A stretch of 64,000 nt of DNA from Pseudomonas sp. BSw22131 (GCF_026810445.1 NZ_CP113949.1:4030001-4094000); one strand, 5' to 3'. Shown: positions 1 through 9,521, numbered from the stretch's first letter. Translations and numbers: made by a program. Notes: generated from the letters alone by a model not told the origin.

Positions 1-151
1 AAAATATCCCAAGAGGCTCTCATCCCAGCTCCTCGTGGATGTCGAAAAGTGCGGATTGTCCTTCATAACCGCGCACGATCACCAGCCCCGAACGTGCGAC
101 AATCGGCGCCTGTCCATGCGCATCCCTCTCATGCCAACTCTGGAGTCTGTC

Positions 152-559
152 ATGCCCTCCTCAGCACGCCGCCGCGAAATACCCATCACCCTCAATCCGC
201 TGAAACTGCTGCTGTGCATTGCGCTGGGCATCTGGCTGGGATTCATCGCGATTGCGCTGACCGGATGGCTGGTGTTCAAGATGCTCCCGGCTGAACAGAC
301 TCAGGCGCTGAGCAACGCAGCCGCCCAGCTCATAGCGCCGTCGCCGGCCCCGCCCAAAGCAGCAGCCCCGAGCGATAACCCGATGTTTGATCAGTACCGG
401 CAGATCCTGCGCGACAGCGAGCAGCGCCAGGCCCAGGACGGCGAACAGGCCGAGCGGCAGCGGTCCTTCAATGGCCCCAAGTGTCAGTTCTGGATGCAGC
501 AGAACCAGACCGCGCCCAGCGAAAAGAGCCGCGCCAGTGTTTATCAATTCTGCGGTTGA
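152..559 (+). CDS. Small single-pass membrane protein, function unknown
   Basis: A 135-residue protein starting at ATG 152, chosen because a GGAG lies six bases upstream; in-frame ATGs further upstream lack such a site. A basic, proline-containing N-terminus (about residues 1-17) is followed by one hydrophobic helix (about 18-44), then an Ala/Pro-rich linker and a charged, Gln-rich soluble tail with two cysteines near the end (KCQFW and the C-terminal FCG). This suggests an inner-membrane anchor with the tail probably outside the cytoplasm. The next gene starts about 30 bases downstream on the same strand. I recognise it only as a conserved pseudomonad hypothetical and assign no function. Confidence 0.7.
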   Translation: MPSSARRREIPITLNPLKLLLCIALGIWLGFIAIALTGWLVFKMLPAEQTQALSNAAAQLIAPSPAPPKAAAPSDNPMFDQYRQILRDSEQRQAQDGEQAERQRSFNGPKCQFWMQQNQTAPSEKSRASVYQFCG

Positions 560-586
560 TACAGACGAATGAATGAATCGAGCCCC

Positions 587-1069
587 ATGAGCAAGCAGCA
601 GGTTTTGCTACAGATCATCGAGACGCTGAAGGTCGACCTCGATGTCGCCACGCGGGCCGCGCAAACGGCCTACGAAACGGCAACCCATGAAGAAAATATC
701 GCTGAAAACAAATACGACACGCTGGGACTCGAAGCCTCGTATCTGGCGGCGGGTCAAGCGCGACGAGTGGAAGAGATTCGCCAGTCGCTGGTGCGTTATC
801 AGGCGTTCACGCTTGAGCCGCACGATGACCAGCGCGGCATTCAACCGGGTGACCTGATCACTCTGGAATCCGCCAGCGGCCAGCGCCAGCAGCTGTTTCT
901 GGGGCCTGATGCCGCCGGGTTAAAACTGCATCACTGCGACGCCTTGGTCACTGTCATCACCGCGAAGGCGCCGCTTGGCCAAAGCCTGTTGGGCAAGCTC
1001 GACGGCGACGCGGTCGAGATCAACGTCAATGGCGCCCGGCAATCTTTCGAGATCGTGCAAATCCTGTGA
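587..1069 (+). CDS. GreA/GreB-family elongation-factor-like protein
   Basis: A 160-residue protein. The N-terminal half (about 1-75) is helical and charged, as expected for a Gre-type coiled coil, and includes NIAENKYDTLGLEASYLA. The C-terminal half has the GreA/GreB beta-fold pattern: GDLITLESASGQ, then TVITAKAPLGQSLLGK and a closing hydrophobic strand. Gre factors act in the RNA polymerase secondary channel to rescue backtracked complexes. This is a divergent family member, and the acidic residues at the coiled-coil tip are not certain, so cleavage stimulation is not assured. Start 587 (MSKQQ) is preferred over ATG 569 because family members begin near this point. The two short genes around it may be cotranscribed. 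Confidence 0.75.
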   Translation: MSKQQVLLQIIETLKVDLDVATRAAQTAYETATHEENIAENKYDTLGLEASYLAAGQARRVEEIRQSLVRYQAFTLEPHDDQRGIQPGDLITLESASGQRQQLFLGPDAAGLKLHHCDALVTVITAKAPLGQSLLGKLDGDAVEINVNGARQSFEIVQIL

Positions 1070-1191
1070 TCCGTTGATCATTTGCAGGGTTGAAGCGTCA
1101 GACTTTTTATGGGTAAGGTGAGCAGTCGCACACAATCGGTGAACCCGGAAGATGGAGCCGGGAGACAGGACCCATTAAAAGGAGATATTTC

Positions 1192-1398
1192 ATGACGAAC
1201 GTCATCGCTTTCCCTGACGCCCATGAACGTGATCACCTCAAGTCCAGTGACCACCAAGGGTTGAGATACCTGAACAAGAAAGAGCGACTTTTGATCGACA
1301 GACTGCGCCTGACCAGCCATGCAGGGCGCCAGTATGTGTTCGACTACGCAACCATCATGCAGCAGACCAAACCGCTGCACCCTGATCCGGTGGATTGA
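1192..1398 (+). CDS. Small hypothetical protein (68 aa)
   Basis: A 68-residue soluble, charged protein beginning MTNVIAFPDAHERD, with a central basic stretch (LNKKERLLIDRLRL). A strong AAAAGGAGA ribosome-binding site ends about eight bases before the ATG, which supports real translation. No signal peptide or membrane segment is visible. It is followed at once by a REPIN-like repeat. I recognise no family and assign no function. Confidence 0.65.
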   Translation: MTNVIAFPDAHERDHLKSSDHQGLRYLNKKERLLIDRLRLTSHAGRQYVFDYATIMQQTKPLHPDPVD

Positions 1399-1415
1399 AT
1401 AGGTCGACCGCACTC

Positions 1416-1494
1416 TGTGGGAGCCAACTTGTTCGCGAAGCGGCGTATCTGAAACACCTCGCTGGCCGCCTCGCCAATAAGTTGGCCCCTACCG
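1416..1494. repeat. REPIN-like inverted repeat pair
   Basis: Two imperfect inverted copies face each other: TGTGGGAGCCAACTTGTTCG at 1416-1435, and its partner around 1474-1492 (CCAATAAGTTGGCCCCTAC), separated by about 35 bases. This is the organisation of pseudomonad REP doublets (REPINs). It sits between the convergent small gene and the photolyase-like gene, where the folded transcript could also act as a terminator. Confidence 0.6.
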
Positions 1495-1522
1495 AAGAAG
1501 TGTCACGGCGCAAGCGCGGGTA

Positions 1523-3052
1523 TCACAGCGCATCCAGGTTTCCACGCCACGTGGCGGACTGCTCCTGTAACGCGACAACGTCCGCCTCCTCCATCCTGCC
1601 CAGCGTGCGGTAAACCATCCCCAGCCGGTGGTTGGCTTCCAGTTGCTGCTTGTTGCGCAGAAAAAAATCCCAATACAACGCGTTATAAGGGCACGCCCGC
1701 TCGCCAATGCGTAGCTTCTTGTCGTAGTAGCAGCCTTTGCAGTAATCGCTCATCCGGTCGATATAGGCTGCGCTCGATACGTAAGGCTTGGTTGCCAGCA
1801 TGCCACCGTCGGCAAACTGGCTCATGCCCAACGTGTTCGGCAATTCCACCCATTCAAATGCGTCGATATACACACCCAGATACCACTGATGCACCTGAGC
1901 CGGGTCCAGCCCTGCGAGCAGCGCGAAGTTGCCGATCACCATCAGTCGCTGGATGTGATGCGCGTGGGCGTTGTCCAGTGAACTGCCAATCGCGTGAGCC
2001 ATGCAGCGCATCTGAGTCTGGCCATCCCAGAACCACGATGGCAGCGGCAGATCGTGACCAAACGCATTGAGCAAGTCATAGCCCGGCATTTGCGCCCAGT
2101 AGACCCCGCGCACGTATTCGCGCCAGCCCAGAATCTGCCGGATGAAGCCCTCGACGGCAGGCAAGGGCGCCGCGCTTGAGCGATACGCTGCCTGCGCGCG
2201 GTCCACGACCTCACGCGGGCTGAGCATTTTGGTGTTCATCGCAAACGACAGTTGCGAGTGAAACATCCGCCAGGCATGAGCGCTCATCGCGTCCTGAAAA
2301 TCCCCGAAGTGCGGCAAGGCCAGTTCGATGAAGTCTTCAAGTTGCTGTAATGCCTCGTGCCGGTTCAAAGGCCAGGCGAGCTGCTCTGCATCGGGCTTGC
2401 CGAAACTGCCGACGCCGGCCTCGACGATGCTTTGCCACAGCGCCGAGTGGTCGTGACGCGGGCGCATGTCTTCAGGCTCGAACGGGGTGCCGGGCCAGCG
2501 CTTGCGGTTGTCGTGATCGAAGTTCCACTGCCCGCCCGAGGGCTTTTTATGCGCGTCCATCAACACATCGTGGGTGGTGCGCATATGCCGGTAGAAATGC
2601 TCCATCAACCACTGCTTGCGTCCGCTGAATTGCCGGGCAGCGGCGTCGCGAGCGGTGTAGAAGTGCTCGCTGTCGACCATGCGCGACTCAATGGAAAGCT
2701 GCGCACACCAAGTGGCCAGTTGCTGATCCAGGCGATACTCATCCGGCGCCTGATACTCGAAACACGCGGCCTCGTAATGCTCGATGAGCGCGTCGAGGTT
2801 GGCGGGCAAAGACTGGCGGTTATGGACGTCATCGATCCGCAGGTAGCGCACCCGGTGGCCTTGCGTTTTAAGCACCCGCGCCAGATCGCGCATCCCGGCA
2901 AAGATCGCGAGGATTTTCTGCGCGTGATGCAGCACGTAGTCGGTCTCCTGACGGATTTCCATCATCACGTAAATCACGTCCGTGCGCTGCTCTTGAAACC
3001 AGCTGTGACACGGGTTGAGTTGATCGCCGAGTATCAGACGCAGGGTTGTCAT
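1523..3052 (-). CDS. Iron-sulfur cryptochrome/photolyase-like protein
   Basis: A 509-residue member of the deoxyribodipyrimidine photolyase-related (FeS-BCP, CryB/PhrB) family. It opens with LRLILGDQLNPCHSWF, the family's N-terminal hallmark. The iron-sulfur cluster cysteines are visible: one in TQMRCMAH, then C-x2-C followed 13 residues later by a third cysteine (YCKGCYYD ... RACPYN), matching the spacing in characterised (6-4) photolyases of this class. Full length, so probably binds FAD and a 4Fe-4S cluster and repairs (6-4) photoproducts or acts as a blue-light receptor. It is a single gene, divergent from the DUF1003 gene. Confidence 0.9.
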   Translation of the reverse strand: MTTLRLILGDQLNPCHSWFQEQRTDVIYVMMEIRQETDYVLHHAQKILAIFAGMRDLARVLKTQGHRVRYLRIDDVHNRQSLPANLDALIEHYEAACFEYQAPDEYRLDQQLATWCAQLSIESRMVDSEHFYTARDAAARQFSGRKQWLMEHFYRHMRTTHDVLMDAHKKPSGGQWNFDHDNRKRWPGTPFEPEDMRPRHDHSALWQSIVEAGVGSFGKPDAEQLAWPLNRHEALQQLEDFIELALPHFGDFQDAMSAHAWRMFHSQLSFAMNTKMLSPREVVDRAQAAYRSSAAPLPAVEGFIRQILGWREYVRGVYWAQMPGYDLLNAFGHDLPLPSWFWDGQTQMRCMAHAIGSSLDNAHAHHIQRLMVIGNFALLAGLDPAQVHQWYLGVYIDAFEWVELPNTLGMSQFADGGMLATKPYVSSAAYIDRMSDYCKGCYYDKKLRIGERACPYNALYWDFFLRNKQQLEANHRLGMVYRTLGRMEEADVVALQEQSATWRGNLDAL

Positions 3053-3244
3053 GGGTTGATCCGGTCTCTCAAAAAAGCGCGGTTACGACGGGGTCGAACG
3101 CTTGGCCATACGCGCTGGAAAAACTTAGAGCGGGCGCAAACCCAGGCCGTTCAGCGCAGGTTCAGTGGGTCGCGCAACAAGGCCATACAAAGCCACGGAG
3201 GCCGAGCCTATAGTGGCGCATGTCTTTGTCCGCAGGAACTCATC

Positions 3245-3817
3245 ATGCCTAACGCAGCGCCTGACTCTTCAGCTCCCGCGAGCAACACCCCAAAACGCAA
3301 ACCGCTGGTGGATCATCTGCGCTTTCACAAGGGCCATGCGCACCTGGCGCCGACCTTCGGCAATGACGCATTTGCGCTCAAGGCCGAGGCGTTTGCGCGG
3401 TTCTTCGGCACGCCGACATTTCTGGGGGCGCAGACGTTGATTGTGGTGCTGTGGGTGGTGGCTAACGTGACCGGGCTGGTGGCGTTCGACGTGTACCCGT
3501 TCATTCTGCTGAACCTGGCCTTCAGCCTGCAATCGGCTTATGCAGCGCCGCTGATATTACTTGCCCAGACCCGTCAGGCAGCCCGCGACAAGGCCAACGC
3601 CGATGCCGACGCGCAACACCGCGAGGCGCTGGCGGTGGCCAACGACGAACGCCTCGCCCACGCCGCCCAGAACACCGCGCAGATGCTCGAACTGCTTGAG
3701 CAGAACACCCGGCTGACGCAACTGACCAAAGAACTGAGCGAGCGCATTGAAACCCTGACAGCGGACATGCATCAGCATTTTGTGAAAAAGGAAAACCGTC
3801 CTGCCCCGCAGCTTTGA
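3245..3817 (+). CDS. DUF1003 family membrane protein
   Basis: A 190-residue protein. The soluble N-terminus is followed by two close hydrophobic helices (TLIVVLWVVANVTGLVAF and YPFILLNLAFSLQSAYAAP) and a typical DUF1003 sequence with QTRQAARDKANAD. The C-terminal third is a long Ala/Glu/Gln-rich helix, probably a cytoplasmic coiled coil ending about residue 180. Start 3245 follows a GGAACTC stretch; the open frame upstream is antisense to the photolyase-like gene and is not coding. DUF1003 has no established biochemical role. Confidence 0.85.
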   Translation: MPNAAPDSSAPASNTPKRKPLVDHLRFHKGHAHLAPTFGNDAFALKAEAFARFFGTPTFLGAQTLIVVLWVVANVTGLVAFDVYPFILLNLAFSLQSAYAAPLILLAQTRQAARDKANADADAQHREALAVANDERLAHAAQNTAQMLELLEQNTRLTQLTKELSERIETLTADMHQHFVKKENRPAPQL

Positions 3818-3976
3818 GTGCCAATAGATCCCACGCATTGTTGATGAACCCGCTCTGGATTTTTTTGATTCATGCGCTGAGGTCAACTGTCTCTTGCCGG
3901 GCACGCGGTGTTTCCCGACCGAACGAAACGGGATACTGGGCCTCTGATTTCAGACATTCCCCTGATGGAGCATTCA

Positions 3977-4780
3977 ATGACTGTCCCTGCATTCGGCCTC
4001 GGCACGTTCCGCTTGAAAGACCAAGTGGTGATCGACTCGGTGACCAACGGCCTGGAAGTCGGCTATCGCGTTATCGACACCGCACAGATATACGGCAACG
4101 AAGCAGAAGTCGGCAAAGCCATCGCGGCAAGCGGTATACCGCGCGATGAGCTGTTTATCACCACCAAAATCTGGACCGACAACTTTTCCGCTGACAAGCT
4201 CATCCCTAGCCTCAAGGAAAGCCTGGCCAAACTGCAAACCGACCACGTTGACCTGACGCTGATCCATTGGCCGTCGCCCGAAGGCAAGGTGCCGGTGGCG
4301 GAGTTCATGACCGCCCTGCTGGAAGCCAAGAAGCAAGGACTGACGCGCCAGATCGGGGTGTCGAACTTCACCGTTGCCTTGATGAAAGAAGCCATTGCGG
4401 TGGTGGGTGCCGAGAACATCGCTACCAATCAGATCGAGCTGCACCCGTACCTGCAAAACCGCACAGTGGCCGAATTCGCGCAGCAGCACGGCATTCAGAT
4501 CACCTCGTACATGACGCTGGCGTATGGCGAAGTGCTGAAAGACCCGGTGCTGCAAAAAATCGCGCAGACGCACAATGTCAGTGCCGCCCAAGTGACCCTG
4601 GCGTGGGCGATGCAGCTCGGTTATGCGGTCATCCCCTCTTCGACCAAGCGTGAGAATCTGCAAGCCAACCTCAAGGCCGTGGACCTTACCCTCAGCGACG
4701 CCGAGATGGCGCAGATCGCAGCGCTGGAGCGTGGCCATCGCCTGACCAGCCCCGGCAGCCTCGCGCCACAGTGGGACTGA
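3977..4780 (+). CDS. dkgB: 2,5-diketo-D-gluconate reductase B-type aldo/keto reductase
   Basis: A 267-residue NADPH-dependent aldo/keto reductase, closely similar throughout to E. coli DkgB (YafB). It begins [16 protein letters not shown] and has the catalytic Asp/Tyr in DTAQIYGNE, the lysine in FITTKIW, the histidine in LIHWPSP, and the cofactor motif [10 protein letters not shown] near the C-terminus. It reduces small aldehydes and keto-sugars such as methylglyoxal and 2,5-diketogluconate. ATG 3977 has GGAG six bases upstream and matches the family start; the longer frame from 3908 is rejected. Single gene with its own terminator. Confidence 0.93.
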   Translation: MTVPAFGLGTFRLKDQVVIDSVTNGLEVGYRVIDTAQIYGNEAEVGKAIAASGIPRDELFITTKIWTDNFSADKLIPSLKESLAKLQTDHVDLTLIHWPSPEGKVPVAEFMTALLEAKKQGLTRQIGVSNFTVALMKEAIAVVGAENIATNQIELHPYLQNRTVAEFAQQHGIQITSYMTLAYGEVLKDPVLQKIAQTHNVSAAQVTLAWAMQLGYAVIPSSTKRENLQANLKAVDLTLSDAEMAQIAALERGHRLTSPGSLAPQWD

Positions 4781-4796
4781 TCGGTTAACCCGAAAC

Positions 4797-4830
4797 GGGA
4801 GGTGGAAGCGCTCGCCGCGCCACCTCCCTT
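4797..4830 (+). terminator. Rho-independent terminator after dkgB
   Basis: GGGAGGTGG at 4797-4805 pairs perfectly with CCACCTCCC at 4820-4828, giving a nine-base GC-rich stem 16 bases after the dkgB stop. The following run of T is short (CCCTTTCG), so termination may be moderate. Confidence 0.7.
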
Positions 4831-4900
4831 TCGAGCACTGCTGCGCACAGTAACGATGCGCACGTGCCTTAAATGCTCACCGATATCCCTCTCTGCTTAA

Positions 4901-5032
4901 ATTGGTTCACTTCCTCTCGAACCAATCCTCCGATCCCAGTGAACCAGCCGCTGAACCATTCAGGGATTGGCCCATGCCCGCGTCGCTACCGCCGCCCCCG
5001 CTTCACAACACTCGATTAAACCACCCGAACCA
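4901..5032. promoter_or_regulatory. Candidate operator array for the FadR-type regulator
   Basis: ATTGGTTC at 4901-4908 and GAACCAAT at 4919-4926 form a perfect eight-base inverted repeat with a 10-base spacer. Three further GAACCA half-sites follow in the same orientation at 4941-4946, 4953-4958 and 5027-5032, the last running into CCAATTCCAATTGG. FadR-group GntR regulators typically bind TTGGT/ACCAA-type palindromes, so autoregulation by the following regulator is a reasonable inference. The -10/-35 elements could not be fixed. The rest of the 348-base gap holds the dkgB terminator and nothing else recognised. Confidence 0.45.
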
Positions 5033-5128
5033 ATTCCAATTGGCATCGCTATTGCACCCATCCTCGTGCGGCAATGCGGCGTAACGGCTGCGTTCGCACA
5101 TTCCTTTCAGCTGTCACGAGAAACCACG

Positions 5129-5866
5129 ATGGAAAGGCTCGAGACTGACGCGACTTGCGACAACACCTCAAAACTGGCCCTGGATGCTTTGCGCCAAATG
5201 GTCGCCCAACAAGCGGCTTTCCCCCAGCGAGCGCTGCCCACCGAGCGTGAACTGGCAGTGGATTTCGGCGTGAGCCGGCGAGCGATTCGTCGGGCGCTGT
5301 CGGTGCTGGAAGCCGAAGGGCAGATCTGGCGTCGTCAGGGCAAAGGCACCTTCGTCGGCCCTACGCCGCCCAGCGCGTCCATGAGTTTCGCCAAGTTATC
5401 GAGCCGAACCAATTTCAGTGAAGTCATGGAAGCACGGCTGCATCTGGAGCCTGCGCTGGCGTCATTGGCAGCGGTCAGGGCCAACGGCGAGCAGATGGCA
5501 ATCCTAAGGCGTCTTGCCGAGCGCACCACTCGCCAGCAACACGCCACTGAAATCGACGCCGAGGGTATCGAGCTATGGGACAGCGCGCTGCATCGCGGCA
5601 TCGCCGAAGCGGCAGGCAACCGTCTGATGCTGGACATCTTTGAAATGCTCGACGCCATCCGCCTTGATCCGGCCTGGCGCGACCTGCGCCAGCGCGCACG
5701 CAACACCGACCGCCTGAGCACTTACAGCCACGACCACGACGACATCGTCAACGCCATCGAAAGCCGCGATCCGATCAAGGCCGCAGCCGCCATGCGCGGG
5801 CATTTGCGGGCGCTGCAACAGGCGCTGGACAACGTCATTCATCAGGACCTTGAGGCGAGCCTATGA
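5129..5866 (+). CDS. FadR-type (GntR/FCD) transcriptional regulator
   Basis: A 245-residue regulator. The N-terminal winged helix has the GntR signature ([20 protein letters not shown], then [14 protein letters not shown]). The C-terminal half (about 85-230) is an all-helical FCD ligand domain, including [16 protein letters not shown] and a late [16 protein letters not shown] with histidines that in FCD proteins can hold a metal near the ligand. The stop overlaps the start of the first transporter ATPase by four bases, so it is the first gene of the importer/gamma-glutamyltransferase operon. It probably represses that operon until a peptide or amino-acid signal binds. Start 5129 is chosen over the longer frame because GntR domains begin just after it. 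Confidence 0.88.
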   Translation: MERLETDATCDNTSKLALDALRQMVAQQAAFPQRALPTERELAVDFGVSRRAIRRALSVLEAEGQIWRRQGKGTFVGPTPPSASMSFAKLSSRTNFSEVMEARLHLEPALASLAAVRANGEQMAILRRLAERTTRQQHATEIDAEGIELWDSALHRGIAEAAGNRLMLDIFEMLDAIRLDPAWRDLRQRARNTDRLSTYSHDHDDIVNAIESRDPIKAAAAMRGHLRALQQALDNVIHQDLEASL

Positions 5867-6864
5867 ACCCGCAACTTTCCCAACGCCCGGTCCTGAGCGT
5901 CAGCAACCTGACCGTGCGCTTCAAGGGCGCCCCGGCCAACGTGGTCGACGGCGTGTCGTTTTCGGTACAGCCGGGCAAAACCCTGGCCATCGTCGGCGAG
6001 TCCGGCTGTGGCAAAAGCGTGACCTCCATGGCCCTGATGGGCTTGCTGCCGGACACCGCCACGGTTGAGGCCAGCGGCTCCAGCCTGCTGGATGAAACCT
6101 TGCTGGGCATGTCCGATGAACGCCTGCTGAATGTGCGCGGCAACCGCATGGCGATGATTTTCCAGGAGCCCATGACCTCGCTCAATCCGGTGTTCACCAT
6201 CGGTGAGCAGATCGCTGAAAGCGTGATGCGTCATCAGGGCGCCTCCAGCAAAGAGGCTCGCCAGCGCGCCTTGCAGATGCTTGAAAAGGTCCGCGTGCCG
6301 GATGCCGCCCAACGCCTTGATGCCTGCCCGCATGAACTCTCCGGTGGCATGCGTCAGCGCGCGATGATCGCCATGGCACTGGCCAACGACCCCGCGTTGA
6401 TCATTGCTGACGAACCGACCACGGCGCTGGACGTGACGATTCAGGCGCAGATCCTGTCGCTGATCGGCAACCTGCAAGCCGAGACCGGCACGTCGATGAT
6501 CCTCATCACCCACGACCTTGGCGTGGTCGCCGAAGTGGCCGACGAGGTGATGGTGATGTACGCCGGCCAAGTGGTTGAAAGCGGTTCGGTGAAAACCCTG
6601 TTCGACGACCCACAACACCCCTACACCATCGGCCTGATGGGTTCGATGCCGTCCATTGGCCCGCGCGAGGGCCGTCTGGCAACCATCAACGGCCGCGTGC
6701 CGACTCCGGCAGAAATGCCCGAGGGTTGCCGCTTTGCCGGACGCTGTCCGTTCGTCATCGCCGCCTGCCGCGCCGCCCGACCGACGCTGATCGAGGTGTC
6801 GGCCGGACATTTTGCCGCGTGCATTCGCGTCCCTCTGGAGCAGCATCTGGGAGTCAGCGCATGA
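5863..6864 (+). CDS. Peptide ABC importer ATPase (DppD-like)
   Basis: A 333-residue ATPase of the oligopeptide/nickel family. Walker A is GESGCGKS (residues 45-52), the signature LSGGMRQ (159-165) and Walker B LIIADE (179-184), followed by the D-loop TTALD and the switch His in LITHDLG. The C-terminal oligopeptide-family extension carries the cysteine cluster [10 protein letters not shown], which in relatives can hold an iron-sulfur cluster. It overlaps the regulator upstream and the second ATPase downstream by four bases each (ATGA), implying translational coupling. It pairs with the next gene to power the two permeases. Confidence 0.92.
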   Translation: MNPQLSQRPVLSVSNLTVRFKGAPANVVDGVSFSVQPGKTLAIVGESGCGKSVTSMALMGLLPDTATVEASGSSLLDETLLGMSDERLLNVRGNRMAMIFQEPMTSLNPVFTIGEQIAESVMRHQGASSKEARQRALQMLEKVRVPDAAQRLDACPHELSGGMRQRAMIAMALANDPALIIADEPTTALDVTIQAQILSLIGNLQAETGTSMILITHDLGVVAEVADEVMVMYAGQVVESGSVKTLFDDPQHPYTIGLMGSMPSIGPREGRLATINGRVPTPAEMPEGCRFAGRCPFVIAACRAARPTLIEVSAGHFAACIRVPLEQHLGVSA

Positions 6865-7982
6865 ACCTGCCCGAACGCAACACCGCTGCAACACCGAACA
6901 CGCAAACGCCCATCCTGGAAAGCATCGCGGTCAGCAAACACTTCAGCAGTGAAGCGGGCCTGTTTCAACGAAAGAAGCCGCCAGTACAGGCTGTCAACGA
7001 AGTGTCACTGGCGGTGCGCAAAGGCGAAACCCTGGCGCTGGTGGGAGAATCCGGTTCGGGCAAATCAACCCTCGGCCGGGTGCTGCTGAACCTGCTCAAG
7101 CCCACCGCCGGTGACGTGATTTATGAAGGCCGCAATCTGGCCAATCTCACGCCGGAGAAGCTGCGCCAAGTGCGTCGTGATCTGCAGATCATCTTTCAAG
7201 ACCCGTTCGCCTCGCTGAACCCGCGCATGAGCGTCGAAGCCATCGTCGGCGAGCCCATCTGGCTGCACCGCGACGACAGCCGCAACGCCCGTCAGGACAA
7301 AGTCGCCGAACTGCTGCGCACGGTCGGGCTGGCGCCGGAGCACAGCAGCCGTTATCCCCATGAATTTTCCGGCGGTCAGCGCCAGCGCATCGGTATCGCA
7401 CGCGCACTGGCGTCGGAGCCACGCCTGATCCTGGGGGATGAGCCCGTGTCAGCGCTGGACGTTTCGGTGCAGGCGCAAGTGGTCAACCTGCTGGAAGACC
7501 TCAAGCATCAGTTCGGGCTGACGCTGGTCATTGTTGCCCACGGCCTGGCGGTGATTCGTCACATGAGCGACCGGGTAGCGGTGATGTACCTGGGCGAAAT
7601 CGTCGAGCTGGCGCCGGTCAACGCGCTGTTCGAGACGCCGTTTCATCCCTATACCCAAGCGCTGATGGCGGCAGTGCCGGTGAGCCATCCCGACCTGCGC
7701 CACCCGCGCCCCGTGCTGGGCGGCGACATGCCAAGCCCGAGCAAGCCACCGTCGGGCTGCCGTTTTCACACCCGCTGCCCGCACGTCAAACCCTTGTGTC
7801 GTGACGTGAAACCGGTCTTCGAAACCGTCGAAGCCGAGCGTCAGGTGGCCTGCCACTACTGGCGCGAAATCGCCAACGCCGGGGCGGGCTCGCTGGTAGT
7901 ACCAACGCCCTCGGTCGCCTACACCCAACGCCTGAATCTATTCAAAAGCCATCAAGCCCTATCTCTGGAGAGTCAGCCATGA
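6861..7982 (+). CDS. Peptide ABC importer ATPase (DppF-like)
   Basis: A 373-residue second ATPase, starting at ATG 6861 in an ATGA overlap; a longer in-frame opening from 6726 lies inside the previous gene and is rejected. Walker A GESGSGKST is at residues 62-70. The Q-loop region reads IIFQDPFASLNPRMS, the signature FSGGQRQRIGIARAL and Walker B LILGDEPVSALD. In LVIVAHGLAVI the usual 'THD' of the switch region is 'AHG': the catalytic His is kept but the following Asp is Gly. A C-terminal GCRFHTRCPH extension is present, plus about 45 extra residues. It ends in another four-base overlap with the binding-protein gene. Confidence 0.92.
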   Translation: MNLPERNTAATPNTQTPILESIAVSKHFSSEAGLFQRKKPPVQAVNEVSLAVRKGETLALVGESGSGKSTLGRVLLNLLKPTAGDVIYEGRNLANLTPEKLRQVRRDLQIIFQDPFASLNPRMSVEAIVGEPIWLHRDDSRNARQDKVAELLRTVGLAPEHSSRYPHEFSGGQRQRIGIARALASEPRLILGDEPVSALDVSVQAQVVNLLEDLKHQFGLTLVIVAHGLAVIRHMSDRVAVMYLGEIVELAPVNALFETPFHPYTQALMAAVPVSHPDLRHPRPVLGGDMPSPSKPPSGCRFHTRCPHVKPLCRDVKPVFETVEAERQVACHYWREIANAGAGSLVVPTPSVAYTQRLNLFKSHQALSLESQP

Positions 7983-9478
7983 AGTTCGCCCAACTGATGA
8001 CGGGAACGCTGTTACTGCTCGCTGCGAATGCTGCTTTTGCCGAATCCACACTGCGCATCGGCATCCAGGACGATCCGGACGTGCTCGACCCGCACCGCTC
8101 GCGCACCTACTCCGGCCGTCTGGTCTACACCGCGCTCTGCGACAAGCTGGTGGACATCAACCCACAGCTCAAATACGTGCCGCAGCTGGCCACCGCCTGG
8201 AACTGGAGCGAGGACGGCAAGACGCTGACCATGACACTGCGTGACGGCGTGACCTTTCACGACGGCGAGGTGTTCGACGCCGCTGCCGTGAAGTTCAACC
8301 TGGACCGCGCCCGCACCCTGCCCGACTCGTTGCGCAAAAGTGAGTTGTCTTCGGTGGAAAGCGTTGATGTGATCGATGCCAAGACCGTCGCGATCAAGGT
8401 GAAGCAGCCTGACGCGACGCTGATTTCTCAGCTGTCGGACCGCGCCGGCATGATGCTCGCACCCAAGGCGTCTGCAACCGAAGTGGGCTCGAAGCCGATT
8501 TGCTCAGGGCCTTACAAATTCGTGCAGCGCGTTCAGCAGGATCGCATCGTGCTGGAGCGTTTCGACAACTACTGGAACAAGCAGGCGTACCACTTCGATA
8601 AAGTGATTTTCCTGCCGATTCCGGACACCTCGGTGCGTCTGGCGAACCTGCGTTCGGGCGACCTGGACATCATCGAACGCGTCGCACCCACCGACGTGAA
8701 GACCGCCAAGGCTGACAGCAAATTGCAGGTCTTCAACACGCCGGGGCTGGGCTACATGCAGATGATGTACAACACCAATAATGGCGAGCGCGCCAAGACG
8801 CCGATCGGTCAGGACAAGCGCGTACGCCAGGCGTTCGAGCTGGCCATCGACCGCGACGCGATCAATCAGGTGGTGTTCGAAGGCCTGTTCGCGCCGAGCG
8901 CCCAGCCCTTCCCCACCAGCAGCCCGTATTACGACAAGAGCCTGCCAATCCCTGCGCGCGACGTTGAACGGAGCAAGAAGCTGTTGACCGAAGCCGGGGT
9001 GAAAATGCCCTACGAAGTCGAGCTGAAAGTCGCTAATAACCCCATCGCCCAGCAGGTCGGGCAGATCGTCCAGGCGATGGCCGAGGAAGCCGGCTTCAAG
9101 GTCAATCTGGTCGCCACCGAATACGCCACGCTGCTGAGCGAACAACAGTCGGGCAACTTCCAGATCGGCATGAGCGCCTGGTCGGGCCGTCCTGACCCGG
9201 ACGGCAATATTCATCAGTTCGTGACGTGCAAGGCTGGCCAGAACGACGGCCATTTCTGCGACCCGAAACTGGACGAGCTGCTGAACAAGGCGCGCACCAT
9301 CAATGATGAGACGCAACGTCAGGCGCTGTACTTCGAAGCCCTGCGTCTGATCGCCGTCGATGTGCCGGGCACTTACCTGTACTTCGACCCGCGCATCATT
9401 GCCATGCGCAGCAATATCACCGGTTTTGTACCGAGTCCCGATGGGCTGATCCGCCTGAAGGATGTGGCGTTCAAATGA
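7979..9478 (+). CDS. Periplasmic peptide-binding protein of the ABC importer
   Basis: A 499-residue family-5 solute-binding protein (DppA/OppA/GsiB type). The signal peptide (residues 1-21) ends NAAFA, with mature protein starting ESTLRIGI. The family pattern follows: DDPDVLDPHRSRTYSG, LATAWNWSEDGKTLTMTLR, GVTFHDGEVFDAAAVKFNLD. Full length. It overlaps the second ATPase by four bases. It should present the ligand to the permeases. The ligand is not readable from sequence, but the gamma-glutamyltransferase at the end of the operon suggests gamma-glutamyl compounds such as glutathione or related peptides. Confidence 0.9.
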   Translation: MKFAQLMTGTLLLLAANAAFAESTLRIGIQDDPDVLDPHRSRTYSGRLVYTALCDKLVDINPQLKYVPQLATAWNWSEDGKTLTMTLRDGVTFHDGEVFDAAAVKFNLDRARTLPDSLRKSELSSVESVDVIDAKTVAIKVKQPDATLISQLSDRAGMMLAPKASATEVGSKPICSGPYKFVQRVQQDRIVLERFDNYWNKQAYHFDKVIFLPIPDTSVRLANLRSGDLDIIERVAPTDVKTAKADSKLQVFNTPGLGYMQMMYNTNNGERAKTPIGQDKRVRQAFELAIDRDAINQVVFEGLFAPSAQPFPTSSPYYDKSLPIPARDVERSKKLLTEAGVKMPYEVELKVANNPIAQQVGQIVQAMAEEAGFKVNLVATEYATLLSEQQSGNFQIGMSAWSGRPDPDGNIHQFVTCKAGQNDGHFCDPKLDELLNKARTINDETQRQALYFEALRLIAVDVPGTYLYFDPRIIAMRSNITGFVPSPDGLIRLKDVAFK

Positions 9479-9521
9479 TCTCCCGCCCTGCGGGTAACCG
9501 GTTCGGCTTCGAGGATTGCGC

